Positions 28,269-35,953 of a stretch of 53,917 nucleotides of DNA are shown here, piece by piece. How positions within the stretch are numbered: the first letter of the stretch is position 1; the number at the start of each line of letters is the position of its first letter. The stretch spans positions 1 through 53,917 of the forward strand of contig CAJOLJ010000027.1 of the NCBI GenBank assembly GCA_905235445.1. The letters run 5' to 3'. Both the position numbers and the translations under genes were made by a program. This DNA comes from an uncultured Bacteroidales bacterium. Lineage in GTDB: Bacteria; Bacteroidota; Bacteroidia; Bacteroidales; UBA932. The notes beneath the pieces were generated by a model, which did no database searches, had not been told where the DNA came from, and saw only the letters and a list, made by a program, of their open reading frames with translations.

Positions 28269-29717
28269 ATGGCAGAAACTGTAAGAAAATTCCTCAATGA
28301 CTCACCTGCCGCGAGGTGGGCCGCACTTATTCTCATTGCCCTCATGATGTTCTTCGGATACATGTTCGTGGATGTCATGAGTCCCCTTCAGTCCCTCATC
28401 GAGAAGCAGAGAGGCTGGACCCCCGACGTGTTCGGAACCTATGCCAGCGCGGAGTACATCCTGAATGTATGCGGTTTCCTGATTCTTGCGGGTATCATCC
28501 TCGACAAGATGGGAGTGCGATTCACCGGAGTGCTGTCCGCATCCATGATGCTTGGCGGAGCGGTGATAAAGTTCGTAGGCATCTCGGAGTGGTTCCAGGG
28601 TACCGCATTCTGCAACTGGCTCGGTACATGGTGGACCGCCATGCCGGGAAGCGCAAAGATGGCAGCTCTCGGCTTCATGATATTCGGCTGCGGCTGCGAG
28701 ATGGCGGGAACTACGGTATCCAAAGCAATTGCTAAATGGTTCAAGGGCAAGGAAATGGCCATGGCAATGGGTATCGAGATGGCAATAGCGAGGGTAGGTG
28801 TGTTCGCGATATTCTCCATCAGTCCCCTCATCGCCGAGAAAATGGGCTCCGTGGCTGCACCTGTAGGGTTCTGCACGGTACTTCTTCTCATTGGGCTCAT
28901 CAACTTCATCGTCTTCACCTTCATGGATTCCAAGTTCGACAAGCAACTTGTCGAGGCGGGTCTGAAGAGTGACGAGAATAATCCTGAGGACGAGTTCAAG
29001 GTGTCCGATCTCGGGAAGATTTTCTCCTCGCAGAGTTTCTGGGTGGTGGCCATCCTCTGCGTCCTGTACTACAGCGCGATCTTCCCGTTCCAGAGATACG
29101 GTGCCAATATGCTCCAGTGCAATCTTGACGGACTTCCCCCTGAGGTCGCGGCAAACATTTTCCGCTGGTTCCCCATCGGGGCTGCTGTCCTGACCCCGTT
29201 CCTGGGACGTTTCCTTGACACCAAGGGAAAGGGTGCCACGATGCTAATCTGGGGAGCTGTCCTTCTCATTGTCTGTCACTTGGTGTTCGCATTCCTTCTT
29301 CCCGCGACCCATTCCAAGTTTCTTGCATATGTCACCATCGTGATTCTCGGAGTCAGTTTCTCTCTCGTACCGGCAGCCCTCTGGCCTTCGGTCCCCAAGA
29401 TCATTGACGAGAAGATCCTTGGAAGCGCCTACTGCCTCATTTTCTGGGTCCAGAACATCGGGCTTTGCTTTGTCCCCCTGCTTATCGGCAACGTTCTCGC
29501 ATCTTCCAATGCCAACAATCCAGCCGTCATCGCAGCCAAGGCAGCCAATGCGGACTTCATCCCGTATAACTATACCGTGCCCCTGATTATCTTCGCATGC
29601 TTCGGAGTGGCCGCCCTCCTGATCGCCCTGTACCTCAAGGTCCTGGACAGGAAACGTTCCCTGGGGCTTGAACTTCCCAACATAAAGCCTGCGGAAAATT
29701 CCGGGGAGGCCAAATAA
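28269..29717 (+). CDS. Major facilitator superfamily transporter
   Basis: A 482-residue integral membrane protein with about 12 transmembrane helices and the MFS gene plan. The first helix is WAALILIALMMFFGYMFVDV. An A-motif-like loop lies after helix 2 (ILDKMGVRFTG), and a large cytoplasmic loop of about 40 residues falls mid-protein (about 235-260, DSKFDKQLVEAGLKSDENN). The equivalent loop in the C-half contains GRFLDTKGKG. The ATG at 28269 is preferred; the frame extends 11 codons to a TTG only. The N-terminal motif and general layout suggest an organic-anion type permease, but the substrate cannot be named. It stands alone after the AraC-type gene. Confidence 0.85.
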   Translation: MAETVRKFLNDSPAARWAALILIALMMFFGYMFVDVMSPLQSLIEKQRGWTPDVFGTYASAEYILNVCGFLILAGIILDKMGVRFTGVLSASMMLGGAVIKFVGISEWFQGTAFCNWLGTWWTAMPGSAKMAALGFMIFGCGCEMAGTTVSKAIAKWFKGKEMAMAMGIEMAIARVGVFAIFSISPLIAEKMGSVAAPVGFCTVLLLIGLINFIVFTFMDSKFDKQLVEAGLKSDENNPEDEFKVSDLGKIFSSQSFWVVAILCVLYYSAIFPFQRYGANMLQCNLDGLPPEVAANIFRWFPIGAAVLTPFLGRFLDTKGKGATMLIWGAVLLIVCHLVFAFLLPATHSKFLAYVTIVILGVSFSLVPAALWPSVPKIIDEKILGSAYCLIFWVQNIGLCFVPLLIGNVLASSNANNPAVIAAKAANADFIPYNYTVPLIIFACFGVAALLIALYLKVLDRKRSLGLELPNIKPAENSGEAK

Positions 29718-29946
29718 ATTTAACATTTTTGAACTTTGAGGGACGTTCCTTTGCAGGGGCGTCTCCCGCTTTTTATGGGCCAGGGTAGGGGTTCTGCGAT
29801 AAGTAATAGTACTTATATGTGGCGGAAAAGTACTTAGTTACCACGTAAAAACAGTGTTCCGGGGGGATGTTGGCACATTTCGTGTAAGAAAAAGGCGTGT
29901 TCATCATATTTCTTGAGGGGGTGTTCCGGGTTTCGTTTTTTTTGCA
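29718..29946. other. Intergenic region with paired palindromes and short repeats
   Basis: No gene is supported. It contains ATAAGTA-atag-TACTTAT (29799-29816), AAGTACTT (29828-29835) and two copies of GTGTTCCGGG about 70 bases apart (about 29852 and 29921). A possible weak hairpin followed by CTTTTT (about 29738-29774) may end the MFS transcript. A promoter-like box lies at the right end. Confidence 0.45.
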
Positions 29947-29954
29947 TACTTTTG
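29947..29954 (+). promoter_or_regulatory. -7 element for the beta-barrel/lipoprotein pair
   Basis: TACTTTTG matches TAnnTTTG exactly, 127 bases before the ATG at 30081. The -33 position is poor. Transcription would start near 29962, giving a leader of about 120 bases. Confidence 0.55.
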
Positions 29955-30080
29955 CGACAGAGAAAGGGAGAACCAGTTGAATTGTTGTAGGAATAACAAT
30001 TTTTAAACCTTCTCTTTCTGACCTTGGCTTTATTGTACACAAGAACATATTATTAACAAATTAACTTCAATAACACTCTT

Positions 30081-30902
30081 ATGAAAAGGCTTGCAGCTAT
30101 CCTTGTCACCTTATCCATGGGACTGTTCCTGGGCTTAAGTGCAACGGCTCAGACCCCTTCCACCACAGATAAGCAGGTTCTCAACCATCTGGCAATCGGA
30201 GTTTCCGCCGGATTGGACGGACTCGGAGGTCAGATCGCACTTCCCCTCGGAAGTCATGTCCAGATAAGAGCTGGTTACTCCTTGGTTTTTCCCAAGACTA
30301 TCAATCCTATCTCAGTTGACGCTTCCAAGCTTCCCAGTGACGTAGTCTCCAAGTTCAACATCCCTACCGACAAGAGCATCGACATCACCCCCTCTACAAA
30401 TTTCTCCACCGGTCGGGCACTGTTGGATTTCTTCCCCACCAAGAAGGGCGGATTCCATCTGACAGTAGGAGCGCATTTCGGAGGAGCTGATTATCTTTCC
30501 TTCAGGACCTCACCTCTCCCCGTGGATCCAGGTGAGTACGCCACAACTTACATCGAGATCAATGGTGCCAAGGTAGGAACCGATGCCAACGGAGTCATTG
30601 CACTCGATGTCATTGTCCCCAAGGTGAACCCTTACGTCGGTATCGGTTTCGGTAGGGCCATTTCCTCTAAACCCAGGAAGTTCGCTACCCTGACCCTTGA
30701 CCTGGGAGCCCTGTACACCGGCGGAAAGCATTCCCTTCAGACTTATGACATTAACGGGAATCCCGTTGAGCTTAATGGACAGTCAATCAAGAGTCTTGTC
30801 GGAAACTCCATCAACGAAACGATTATCGATGTCCTCGATAAGGCAGCTGATTTCCCTGTCATTCCCATGGCACGTTTGACCATCAACGTGAAACTGTTCT
30901 AA
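30081..30902 (+). CDS. Secreted outer-membrane beta-barrel-like protein, function unknown
   Basis: The 273-residue protein starts with a clear signal peptide (MKRLAAILVTLSMGLFLGL, cleavage near ATAQ). The remainder alternates hydrophobic and polar residues in strand-like stretches (HLAIGVSAGLDGLGGQIALP, FHLTVGAHFGGADYLSF, NPYVGIGFGRAIS, KFATLTLDLGALYTGG) and ends in a terminal Phe (TINVKLF), as many outer-membrane barrels do. It resembles small eight-stranded barrels in general layout; I cannot assign a family. A lipoprotein gene follows after 54 bases on the same strand and the two probably form an operon ending at the terminator at 31968. Confidence 0.7.
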   Translation: MKRLAAILVTLSMGLFLGLSATAQTPSTTDKQVLNHLAIGVSAGLDGLGGQIALPLGSHVQIRAGYSLVFPKTINPISVDASKLPSDVVSKFNIPTDKSIDITPSTNFSTGRALLDFFPTKKGGFHLTVGAHFGGADYLSFRTSPLPVDPGEYATTYIEINGAKVGTDANGVIALDVIVPKVNPYVGIGFGRAISSKPRKFATLTLDLGALYTGGKHSLQTYDINGNPVELNGQSIKSLVGNSINETIIDVLDKAADFPVIPMARLTINVKLF

Positions 30903-30956
30903 ATTATTGATGATTAACCAGGGGAGGAACTCCTCTTTCGGTCCTTCCCTATCAAA

Positions 30957-31937
30957 ATGAATTTAACCATGAAAATCAAGAGTCTTCTTTTGGCCATCCT
31001 GGCCGTTTCGGCGATCACCATTCTGGCCGCATCCTGCGGTGGAAATGGAAAAAAAGACACCGAGAGTACCGCTGTCGCCCTTCCCGAGCCTACGAACGTG
31101 GAAAATGCCCAGAGTTTCCAATTGGATCCCACATCTGAGGGTGACAAGGTACAAGTCCCCTTTAAGACCATCAAGGAATTCGCTGAATTCTCCGCCAGTG
31201 AAAAATCCGCCAAGGCTGATGACTTTGTGTTCGAGCTCAAGGAAATAACCGTTATCCCCGGGGATAAGGTTGTCATGAAATTTTCCGAGTTCCAGAAGAC
31301 AAAGGCTTCATCCCTGTCCACCATCATTGCCCTCCTCTCCTACACCAAGAGCGGAAACACCCTCAACATCCCTGGTTTCGGAACGGTTGAAATCGCCTCG
31401 GGTTCCCTCAAGATAACCTTGAAAGGCGGCGGTTCCTACAATACCCCGTACAAGACCATTGCTGCTAAGTTCAATTACAAGAGCGGACTCGAGATTGCAA
31501 ATATCCTCCGTCCTCTCAAGGTCGACAAGACTGATATCTCCGTCACCGGAGGCGGACTGTCCCAGAAAGTCGGAAAGATCTTCACCGGTTGTGACTTCAA
31601 CGAGATTGCTGATTACGCTATCAAAAATGGTGTCTCCTTTGACAAGGACCAGATTGAGGCAGGTCTCAAGGTAAATGTCATCTCTCTTGACATCTTCGGT
31701 AATTTCATTGTCACTTTCACCGGCCATTCCCCTTACGGTGGAAGCATCAGCAGCCTCTCTTCTTCCGCGATAAGTGGCCTGAGCTGGATAGAGAAGACTG
31801 GCAATGTCTTCCTTGATAATCCTACCATCACATATGCTTGCGTCAGTAAGAATATCATCCTCACCTGCAAGAGCAAGATTGTGAAAGGAAGCAATTCATA
31901 CGACTGCACAGTGGAGTTCACCCTCTCTCCCGCATAA
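30957..31937 (+). CDS. Lipoprotein of unknown family
   Basis: A 326-residue predicted lipoprotein: a hydrophobic signal (KSLLLAILAVSAITIL) with lipobox LAASC, followed by a GGNGKKD spacer. A second ATG at 30969 fits the signal peptide slightly better than the first. The mature part is rich in Ser, Thr, Lys and Ile and shows repeated beta-strand patterns (FVFELKEITVIPGDKVVMKF, GSLKITLKGGG, NIILTCKSKIV). I see no catalytic motif and do not recognise the family. It lies directly after a beta-barrel-like gene, so a shared envelope role is plausible. Confidence 0.75.
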   Translation: MNLTMKIKSLLLAILAVSAITILAASCGGNGKKDTESTAVALPEPTNVENAQSFQLDPTSEGDKVQVPFKTIKEFAEFSASEKSAKADDFVFELKEITVIPGDKVVMKFSEFQKTKASSLSTIIALLSYTKSGNTLNIPGFGTVEIASGSLKITLKGGGSYNTPYKTIAAKFNYKSGLEIANILRPLKVDKTDISVTGGGLSQKVGKIFTGCDFNEIADYAIKNGVSFDKDQIEAGLKVNVISLDIFGNFIVTFTGHSPYGGSISSLSSSAISGLSWIEKTGNVFLDNPTITYACVSKNIILTCKSKIVKGSNSYDCTVEFTLSPA

Positions 31938-31967
31938 GCGGGATTGGTAGATCCTAATAGTACGCAT

Positions 31968-32001
31968 GAGGACGGGACGTGGCAAACTCCCGTCCTCTTT
32001 T
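31968..32001 (+). terminator. Rho-independent terminator after the lipoprotein gene
   Basis: GAGGACGGGA and TCCCGTCCTC form a perfect 10-bp stem around CGTGGCAAAC, followed by TTTTG. It is 30 bases beyond the stop codon. Confidence 0.88.
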
Positions 32002-32192
32002 GTCATCGGTGGGCTTCCCTGCTTTACAGGAAGGGATGTTCCGAGATGCACCAGTGATCCCATAGATTATCGGGACAGGCTCCCAGGAGGATATATCTGG
32101 ATTGACGGGGGGCAACCCCCTCGGTATGAAAACCCTCACAGACGAGTTCTTGGACGGACATGATTGGCTATTGGCCCGTGCAACCCTGTTAA
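32002..32192. other. Intergenic stretch with hairpins and one tiny frame
   Basis: Contains an imperfect hairpin (about 32010-32037) and a GGGGG-gcaa-CCCCC hairpin (about 32107-32121), followed by an ATG (32126) opening a 39-codon frame that ends at 32245 inside the purA terminator. Coding status is doubtful. Confidence 0.3.
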
Positions 32193-32225
32193 CAAGAAAG
32201 CACCTGAAAAACAGGCGCTTTCTTG
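32193..32225 (-). terminator. Terminator of purA
   Basis: CAAGAAAGC-a-CCTG pairs with CAGG-c-GCTTTCTTG around a 5-base loop, a 13-bp stem with one mismatch. On the minus strand it lies about 40 bases beyond the purA stop and leads into TTGTTAAC, a short T-rich end. Confidence 0.75.
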
Positions 32226-32264
32226 ATTTGGGTCATTTATCGTAGAATCTGGTTGCCGAGAAAA

Positions 32265-33533
32265 TTATCTCTGAATTGTAGCATCCCTGTCGGGTCCAAG
32301 GGATATTATCTTTATGGGGACCCCCAGGTATTCTTCCATGAAAGCGATGTACTTCTTGAACTCATCCGGGAGATCCTCCTCACGGGTTATTCCGGCAAGG
32401 GGCTTGCTCCAGCCCTTGAAGGAGGTGTACTGGGGCTCGATGGGGGAGAGGACGTCGAAGGGGAAGTGGGTGGTTTCCTGCCCGTCGATTTTGTACGAGG
32501 TGCACACCTTTATCTCGTGGAACCCGTCCAGGCAATCCGCCTTCATCATGATGAGGTCGGTGACGCCGTCGACCATAACGGTGTATTTAAGGGCTACTAG
32601 GTCAAGCCAGCCACAGCGTCTGGGCCTGCCCGTCACTGCCCCGTACTCGTGTCCCACGGCACGGATCTTTTCCCCTGTCTCATCGAATAGCTCGGTAGGG
32701 AAGGGACCGCTTCCGACCCTGGTGCAGTAGGCCTTGAATATGCCGTACACATGGCCTATCTTGCTTGGGGCCACGCCCAGCCCGGTACAGACCCCGCCTA
32801 CCGTGGTGTTGGAGGATGTCACGAAGGGATAGGAACCATAGTCGATATCAAGAAGTGAACCCTGTGCGCCCTCGGCCAGGATGGCACCTTTTTCACGAAG
32901 GAAAGAGTCTATGTAGTATTCACAGTCTATGAGCTTGAATGTGCGAAGGAACTGCACGGCCTTCATGAATTCCTCCTTCTGGGCATAGGGATCGCACTCA
33001 AAGCCAAGAGCCCCGAATTCATGTATGTGCCTCTCGGTAAGGGCATCGTACTTCTTCTCGAAATCCTCTCGCAGGATGTCCCCGACCCTCACGCCGTGCC
33101 TTGCTATCTTGTCCGTATAGGTCGGTCCTATCCCCTTGAGGGTGGAACCGATTTTCCCCTTGCCAGCAGCGCTCTCAAGGGCTGCATCCATCAGTCGGTG
33201 GGTGGGTAGGATGAGATGGGCTTTCTTGGAAATGAGTATCTTGTCCTCCGGAACAATGCCCATTGCCCTGACACTCTCGCATTCTGCCTTGAATGATATG
33301 GGGTCGAGGACGACACCGTTACCGATTATGTTGACGCTTCCCGCCCGGAAGATGCCCGAGGGGATGCTCCGCACCACGAAACTGTGTCCCTCGAACTGGA
33401 GGGAGTGTCCAGCGTTGGGTCCACCCTGGAACCTGGTTACGAGGGGATACCTCCCTGCCAGGACGTCCACAATCTTTCCTTTACCTTCGTCTCCCCACTG
33501 GAGACCGAGAACTACGTCAATCTTGTTTTCCAT
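32265..33533 (-). CDS. purA: Adenylosuccinate synthetase
   Basis: The 422-residue enzyme joins IMP and aspartate at the expense of GTP, the committed step to AMP. The N-terminus GLQWGDEGKGKIVD holds the GTP loop and catalytic Asp, and GGPNAGHSLQ supplies the catalytic His. Further family signatures are GIGPTYTDKIARHG, AEGAQGSLLDIDYGSYPFVT and TGRPRRCGWLDLVALKY. Length is normal. It has its own promoter upstream and a terminator downstream, so it is probably a single-gene unit after ssb. Confidence 0.97.
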   Translation of the reverse strand: MENKIDVVLGLQWGDEGKGKIVDVLAGRYPLVTRFQGGPNAGHSLQFEGHSFVVRSIPSGIFRAGSVNIIGNGVVLDPISFKAECESVRAMGIVPEDKILISKKAHLILPTHRLMDAALESAAGKGKIGSTLKGIGPTYTDKIARHGVRVGDILREDFEKKYDALTERHIHEFGALGFECDPYAQKEEFMKAVQFLRTFKLIDCEYYIDSFLREKGAILAEGAQGSLLDIDYGSYPFVTSSNTTVGGVCTGLGVAPSKIGHVYGIFKAYCTRVGSGPFPTELFDETGEKIRAVGHEYGAVTGRPRRCGWLDLVALKYTVMVDGVTDLIMMKADCLDGFHEIKVCTSYKIDGQETTHFPFDVLSPIEPQYTSFKGWSKPLAGITREEDLPDEFKKYIAFMEEYLGVPIKIISLGPDRDATIQR

Positions 33534-33555
33534 TGTCTTAAGATGAAGTTGAGCA

Positions 33556-33585
33556 CAAATTTAGACATTTGCCTAGACTGGGCAA
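33556..33585 (-). promoter_or_regulatory. purA promoter
   Basis: The minus strand has TTG (33583-33585), 19 bases, then TAAATTTG (33556-33563), a good Bacteroidota promoter only 23 bases before the purA ATG. Confidence 0.75.
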
Positions 33586-33613
33586 GTGGAATGGGTGCAT
33601 TGTTGGGCTCTGA

Positions 33614-34084
33614 CTAGAACGGCAGGTCTCCTGGCTCATCCCTTTCCTCGCCATCGGGGGCCTGCTCCGGGGCTGATTGCTGGGAGGCAATGTTCTGGCT
33701 TATAGCCGAGTAGGCTGAAGGAGAAGGGTTATTCCCTTCCACCCTTCTGAGGTGCTGCAGGTTGTCTGCGATTATCTCTGTCACCCGGTGCTGGTTTCCG
33801 GCCTGGTCCGTCCAGTTACGGGTCCTGAGGTGACCCTCCAGGAAAATGAGGCTACCCTTGCGGATATATTTCTCGGCATAGTCCGCAGCGCTTCTCCAGG
33901 CTACGATGCTGTGCCATTCGGTGTTTTCGTGTACTTCGTTGTTGCGGTCGCGGTACCTCTCCGTGGTGGCAAGTGAGAATGAGGCCACCTTCTGGGGTGC
34001 CGCATTCTGGGAAGAAGATTCATAGAAACGGATTTCCGGGTCGCGTCCCACGTTGCCCAGAAGCATTACTTTGTTGAGTGACAT
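33614..34084 (-). CDS. ssb: Single-stranded DNA-binding protein
   Basis: The 156-residue SSB begins MSLNKVMLLGNVGRDPEIRF (start at 34084; the frame runs 22 codons further into the gap without conservation). The OB fold includes VASFSLATTERY, TEWHSIVAWR, YIRKGSLIFLEGHLRTRNW and VTEIIADNLQHL. The Ser/Gln/Pro-rich tail ends in the acidic tip DEPGDLPF, which binds partner proteins at the replication fork. It lies 58 bases after aroE and may be co-transcribed with it. Confidence 0.95.
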   Translation of the reverse strand: MSLNKVMLLGNVGRDPEIRFYESSSQNAAPQKVASFSLATTERYRDRNNEVHENTEWHSIVAWRSAADYAEKYIRKGSLIFLEGHLRTRNWTDQAGNQHRVTEIIADNLQHLRRVEGNNPSPSAYSAISQNIASQQSAPEQAPDGEERDEPGDLPF

Positions 34085-34142
34085 AACTGAATGTGTGAAG
34101 TGTATCTTATAGTTATGAAAATAAGTATCGTCTTTCCCGCCT

Positions 34143-35093
34143 TCAACCAAGTTCCACTCTCATCAGGTCCTCCATCGAGGGAGGGATGCCTCCGGTCATG
34201 AGGGTGTATCCCGAGAGGGCCTGGTAGCGAAGCCACCTTTCCCCTCCGATGTACTGGCATCCCACGGAGTGCATGAGAGATATCTGGGCGGGGTTGAATG
34301 AAGGGTTTTTGTAGTTTGCCTCAAGGATGATTTTACCGGGACAGAGGAAGCGGTAGCGGTCCGGCGTATCGAAATGCTCCGCCCTCAGATTGGCAAGGCC
34401 TTCAAGGGGTCCCGCTGCGCAGTACAGCACCAGGTCGCATTCCTGTATGGCACCGGCGAGGTCTGAGAGAGGAACTGGAATTACGTCATAGGAGGAGTAT
34501 TCCCTGCTCAAGGCCTCTGCCTTGGAGGCGGTACGGTTCATCACGGCCGTGGAAAACCCCATTTCGCACGCGGCCACAACAGCAGCCCTGGCTGCTCCGC
34601 CGGCCCCGATTACGAGGGCCTGTGGCTTGCGGGAATAGAGGGAGAGGATACTGCCCCTTGCGAACTGATGCACCCGGATGTGTCCCTTGTCCGGATAGCG
34701 AGTGTAGCACTGGGATACCACGCCCGGCCACAGGGCCTCGGCCACCGAAAGGATTATTCCGCTGAAATCCGAGTTATGGGCGCAGATGCCGCTCTTCCCG
34801 TTCCCCAGGTCCTCGGGACATAGGAGGTTGGTGGCCCGGATCCTCATGCAGGGGCCGCTTATGCTCCCTTCCCCTTCCTTTGTCAGCTGGACAGCCTGCC
34901 TGAAGGCTTCTTCCTTGAAAGGGGCCGTAATGTTGACGGCCCTGTACAGAGAGAGTATTTTCCTGAAGTCCGGCTTCCCGTCCGAAGGCAGGTCAACCAG
35001 GTCATAGGTGTAACGCCCCCCGTAGGCAGCCCCGAAAAGGGTGGGACTCCCGGAGTGGCTGATGCCGCTTCCTACAAGGGCGAATTTTTCCAT
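34143..35093 (-). CDS. aroE: Shikimate dehydrogenase, long variant
   Basis: The protein reduces 3-dehydroshikimate with NADPH in aromatic amino-acid synthesis. At 316 residues it is longer than the usual 250-290. Substrate-site motifs are SGISHSGSPTLFG, NITAPFKEEAF (Lys60) and AHNSDFSG (Asp109). The nucleotide loop is VIGAGGAARAA (161-171) followed by NRTASKAEAL, and the C-terminal YQALSGYTLMTG fits the family. The stretch between Asp109 and the glycine loop is about 54 residues instead of roughly 24, so there is an insertion of about 30 residues. It starts 4 bases after the SpoU gene and precedes ssb. Confidence 0.88.
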   Translation of the reverse strand: MEKFALVGSGISHSGSPTLFGAAYGGRYTYDLVDLPSDGKPDFRKILSLYRAVNITAPFKEEAFRQAVQLTKEGEGSISGPCMRIRATNLLCPEDLGNGKSGICAHNSDFSGIILSVAEALWPGVVSQCYTRYPDKGHIRVHQFARGSILSLYSRKPQALVIGAGGAARAAVVAACEMGFSTAVMNRTASKAEALSREYSSYDVIPVPLSDLAGAIQECDLVLYCAAGPLEGLANLRAEHFDTPDRYRFLCPGKIILEANYKNPSFNPAQISLMHSVGCQYIGGERWLRYQALSGYTLMTGGIPPSMEDLMRVELG

Positions 35094-35097
35094 GGCA

Positions 35098-35928
35098 TTA
35101 TCCTTTAGAGGTCTGCCGTTGCCTCACAGCCTCGAAAACAAGGATGGAGGCGCTCACGGATACGTTCAGTGAATCAAGTTTTCCCAGCATGGGGATGCGG
35201 ATATGGCGCGAGGCTGCCTTTCTCCAAAGTCCGGTGAGCCCGGTGGACTCGGTACCCATGACTATTGCGGTGGGGCCCGTCATCGGGGCATCGTAGTAGG
35301 GGAGGGAGTCCTGGAGCTGGGCGGTGTAGATTGCGAAGCCCCTTTCCCTGAGAAATGCGCAGGCCTCCTCGGAAGTGCAAGCCACCGTAGGAACGGTGAA
35401 CACTGCGCCTATGCTGGAGCGGATGAGGTTGGGATTATGGATATCGCAAAGCGGGTCGCAAAGAAGCACGGCATCTATGGCCGCGGCATCTGCGGTCCGA
35501 AGCACGGCCCCAAGATTGCCGGGTTTTTCAACACCCTCAAGCACAAGGACGAGGCCGTTGTCCCCAAGACTCAGGGAGGATAGCGTTCTTTCCTTTTCCT
35601 GGAAAACTGCTATGACCCCTTCCGTCCCTTCCCTCACTGCCAGTTTGGCGTAAAGGCCCTTGGGGATTAGATTGACCTGAAGGGGTTCCGGGGTGCTTGC
35701 CTCCAGTAAGGACAGCAACTCCTCCCTCTCCCTGCCACCAATGATGTCCCCGCACAGGAATACTTCCCGGGCCCTGAAGCCTCCCTCCAGGCAGTGGGCG
35801 CTCTCCCGCCTTCCTTCCACTACGAAAAGCCCCTTCTCCTTTCTCTCCCTGGATTTTTCCTGGAGTGAACGAAGAGCCTTTATCCTTGGGTTCTGGGCGG
35901 ACTGGATGTCCTGGAGGCGGAGAGGCAT
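35098..35928 (-). CDS. SpoU/TrmH-family RNA methyltransferase
   Basis: A 276-residue 2'-O-ribose methyltransferase of the SPOUT class. The N-terminal substrate-binding domain (NPRIKALRSLQEKSRERKEK) is followed by the knotted catalytic domain with motif 1 EGVEKPGNLGAVLRTADAA, motif 2 IVMGTESTGL and motif 3 IPMLGKLDSLNVSVSASILV. It most resembles rRNA 2'-O-methyltransferases such as RlmB or TsnR-like enzymes; the target nucleotide cannot be read from sequence. It lies 25 bases after lysS and 4 bases before aroE, suggesting one transcript lysS-spoU-aroE-ssb. Confidence 0.9.
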   Translation of the reverse strand: MPLRLQDIQSAQNPRIKALRSLQEKSRERKEKGLFVVEGRRESAHCLEGGFRAREVFLCGDIIGGREREELLSLLEASTPEPLQVNLIPKGLYAKLAVREGTEGVIAVFQEKERTLSSLSLGDNGLVLVLEGVEKPGNLGAVLRTADAAAIDAVLLCDPLCDIHNPNLIRSSIGAVFTVPTVACTSEEACAFLRERGFAIYTAQLQDSLPYYDAPMTGPTAIVMGTESTGLTGLWRKAASRHIRIPMLGKLDSLNVSVSASILVFEAVRQRQTSKG

Positions 35929-35953
35929 GAAAGTGAGGGTCTATCTGAAAGCT

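Noticed and set aside
29773..30048. A 91-codon minus-strand frame before the beta-barrel gene
   Set aside because: It covers palindromes, repeats and the promoter-like box of the next gene; product composition is not protein-like.
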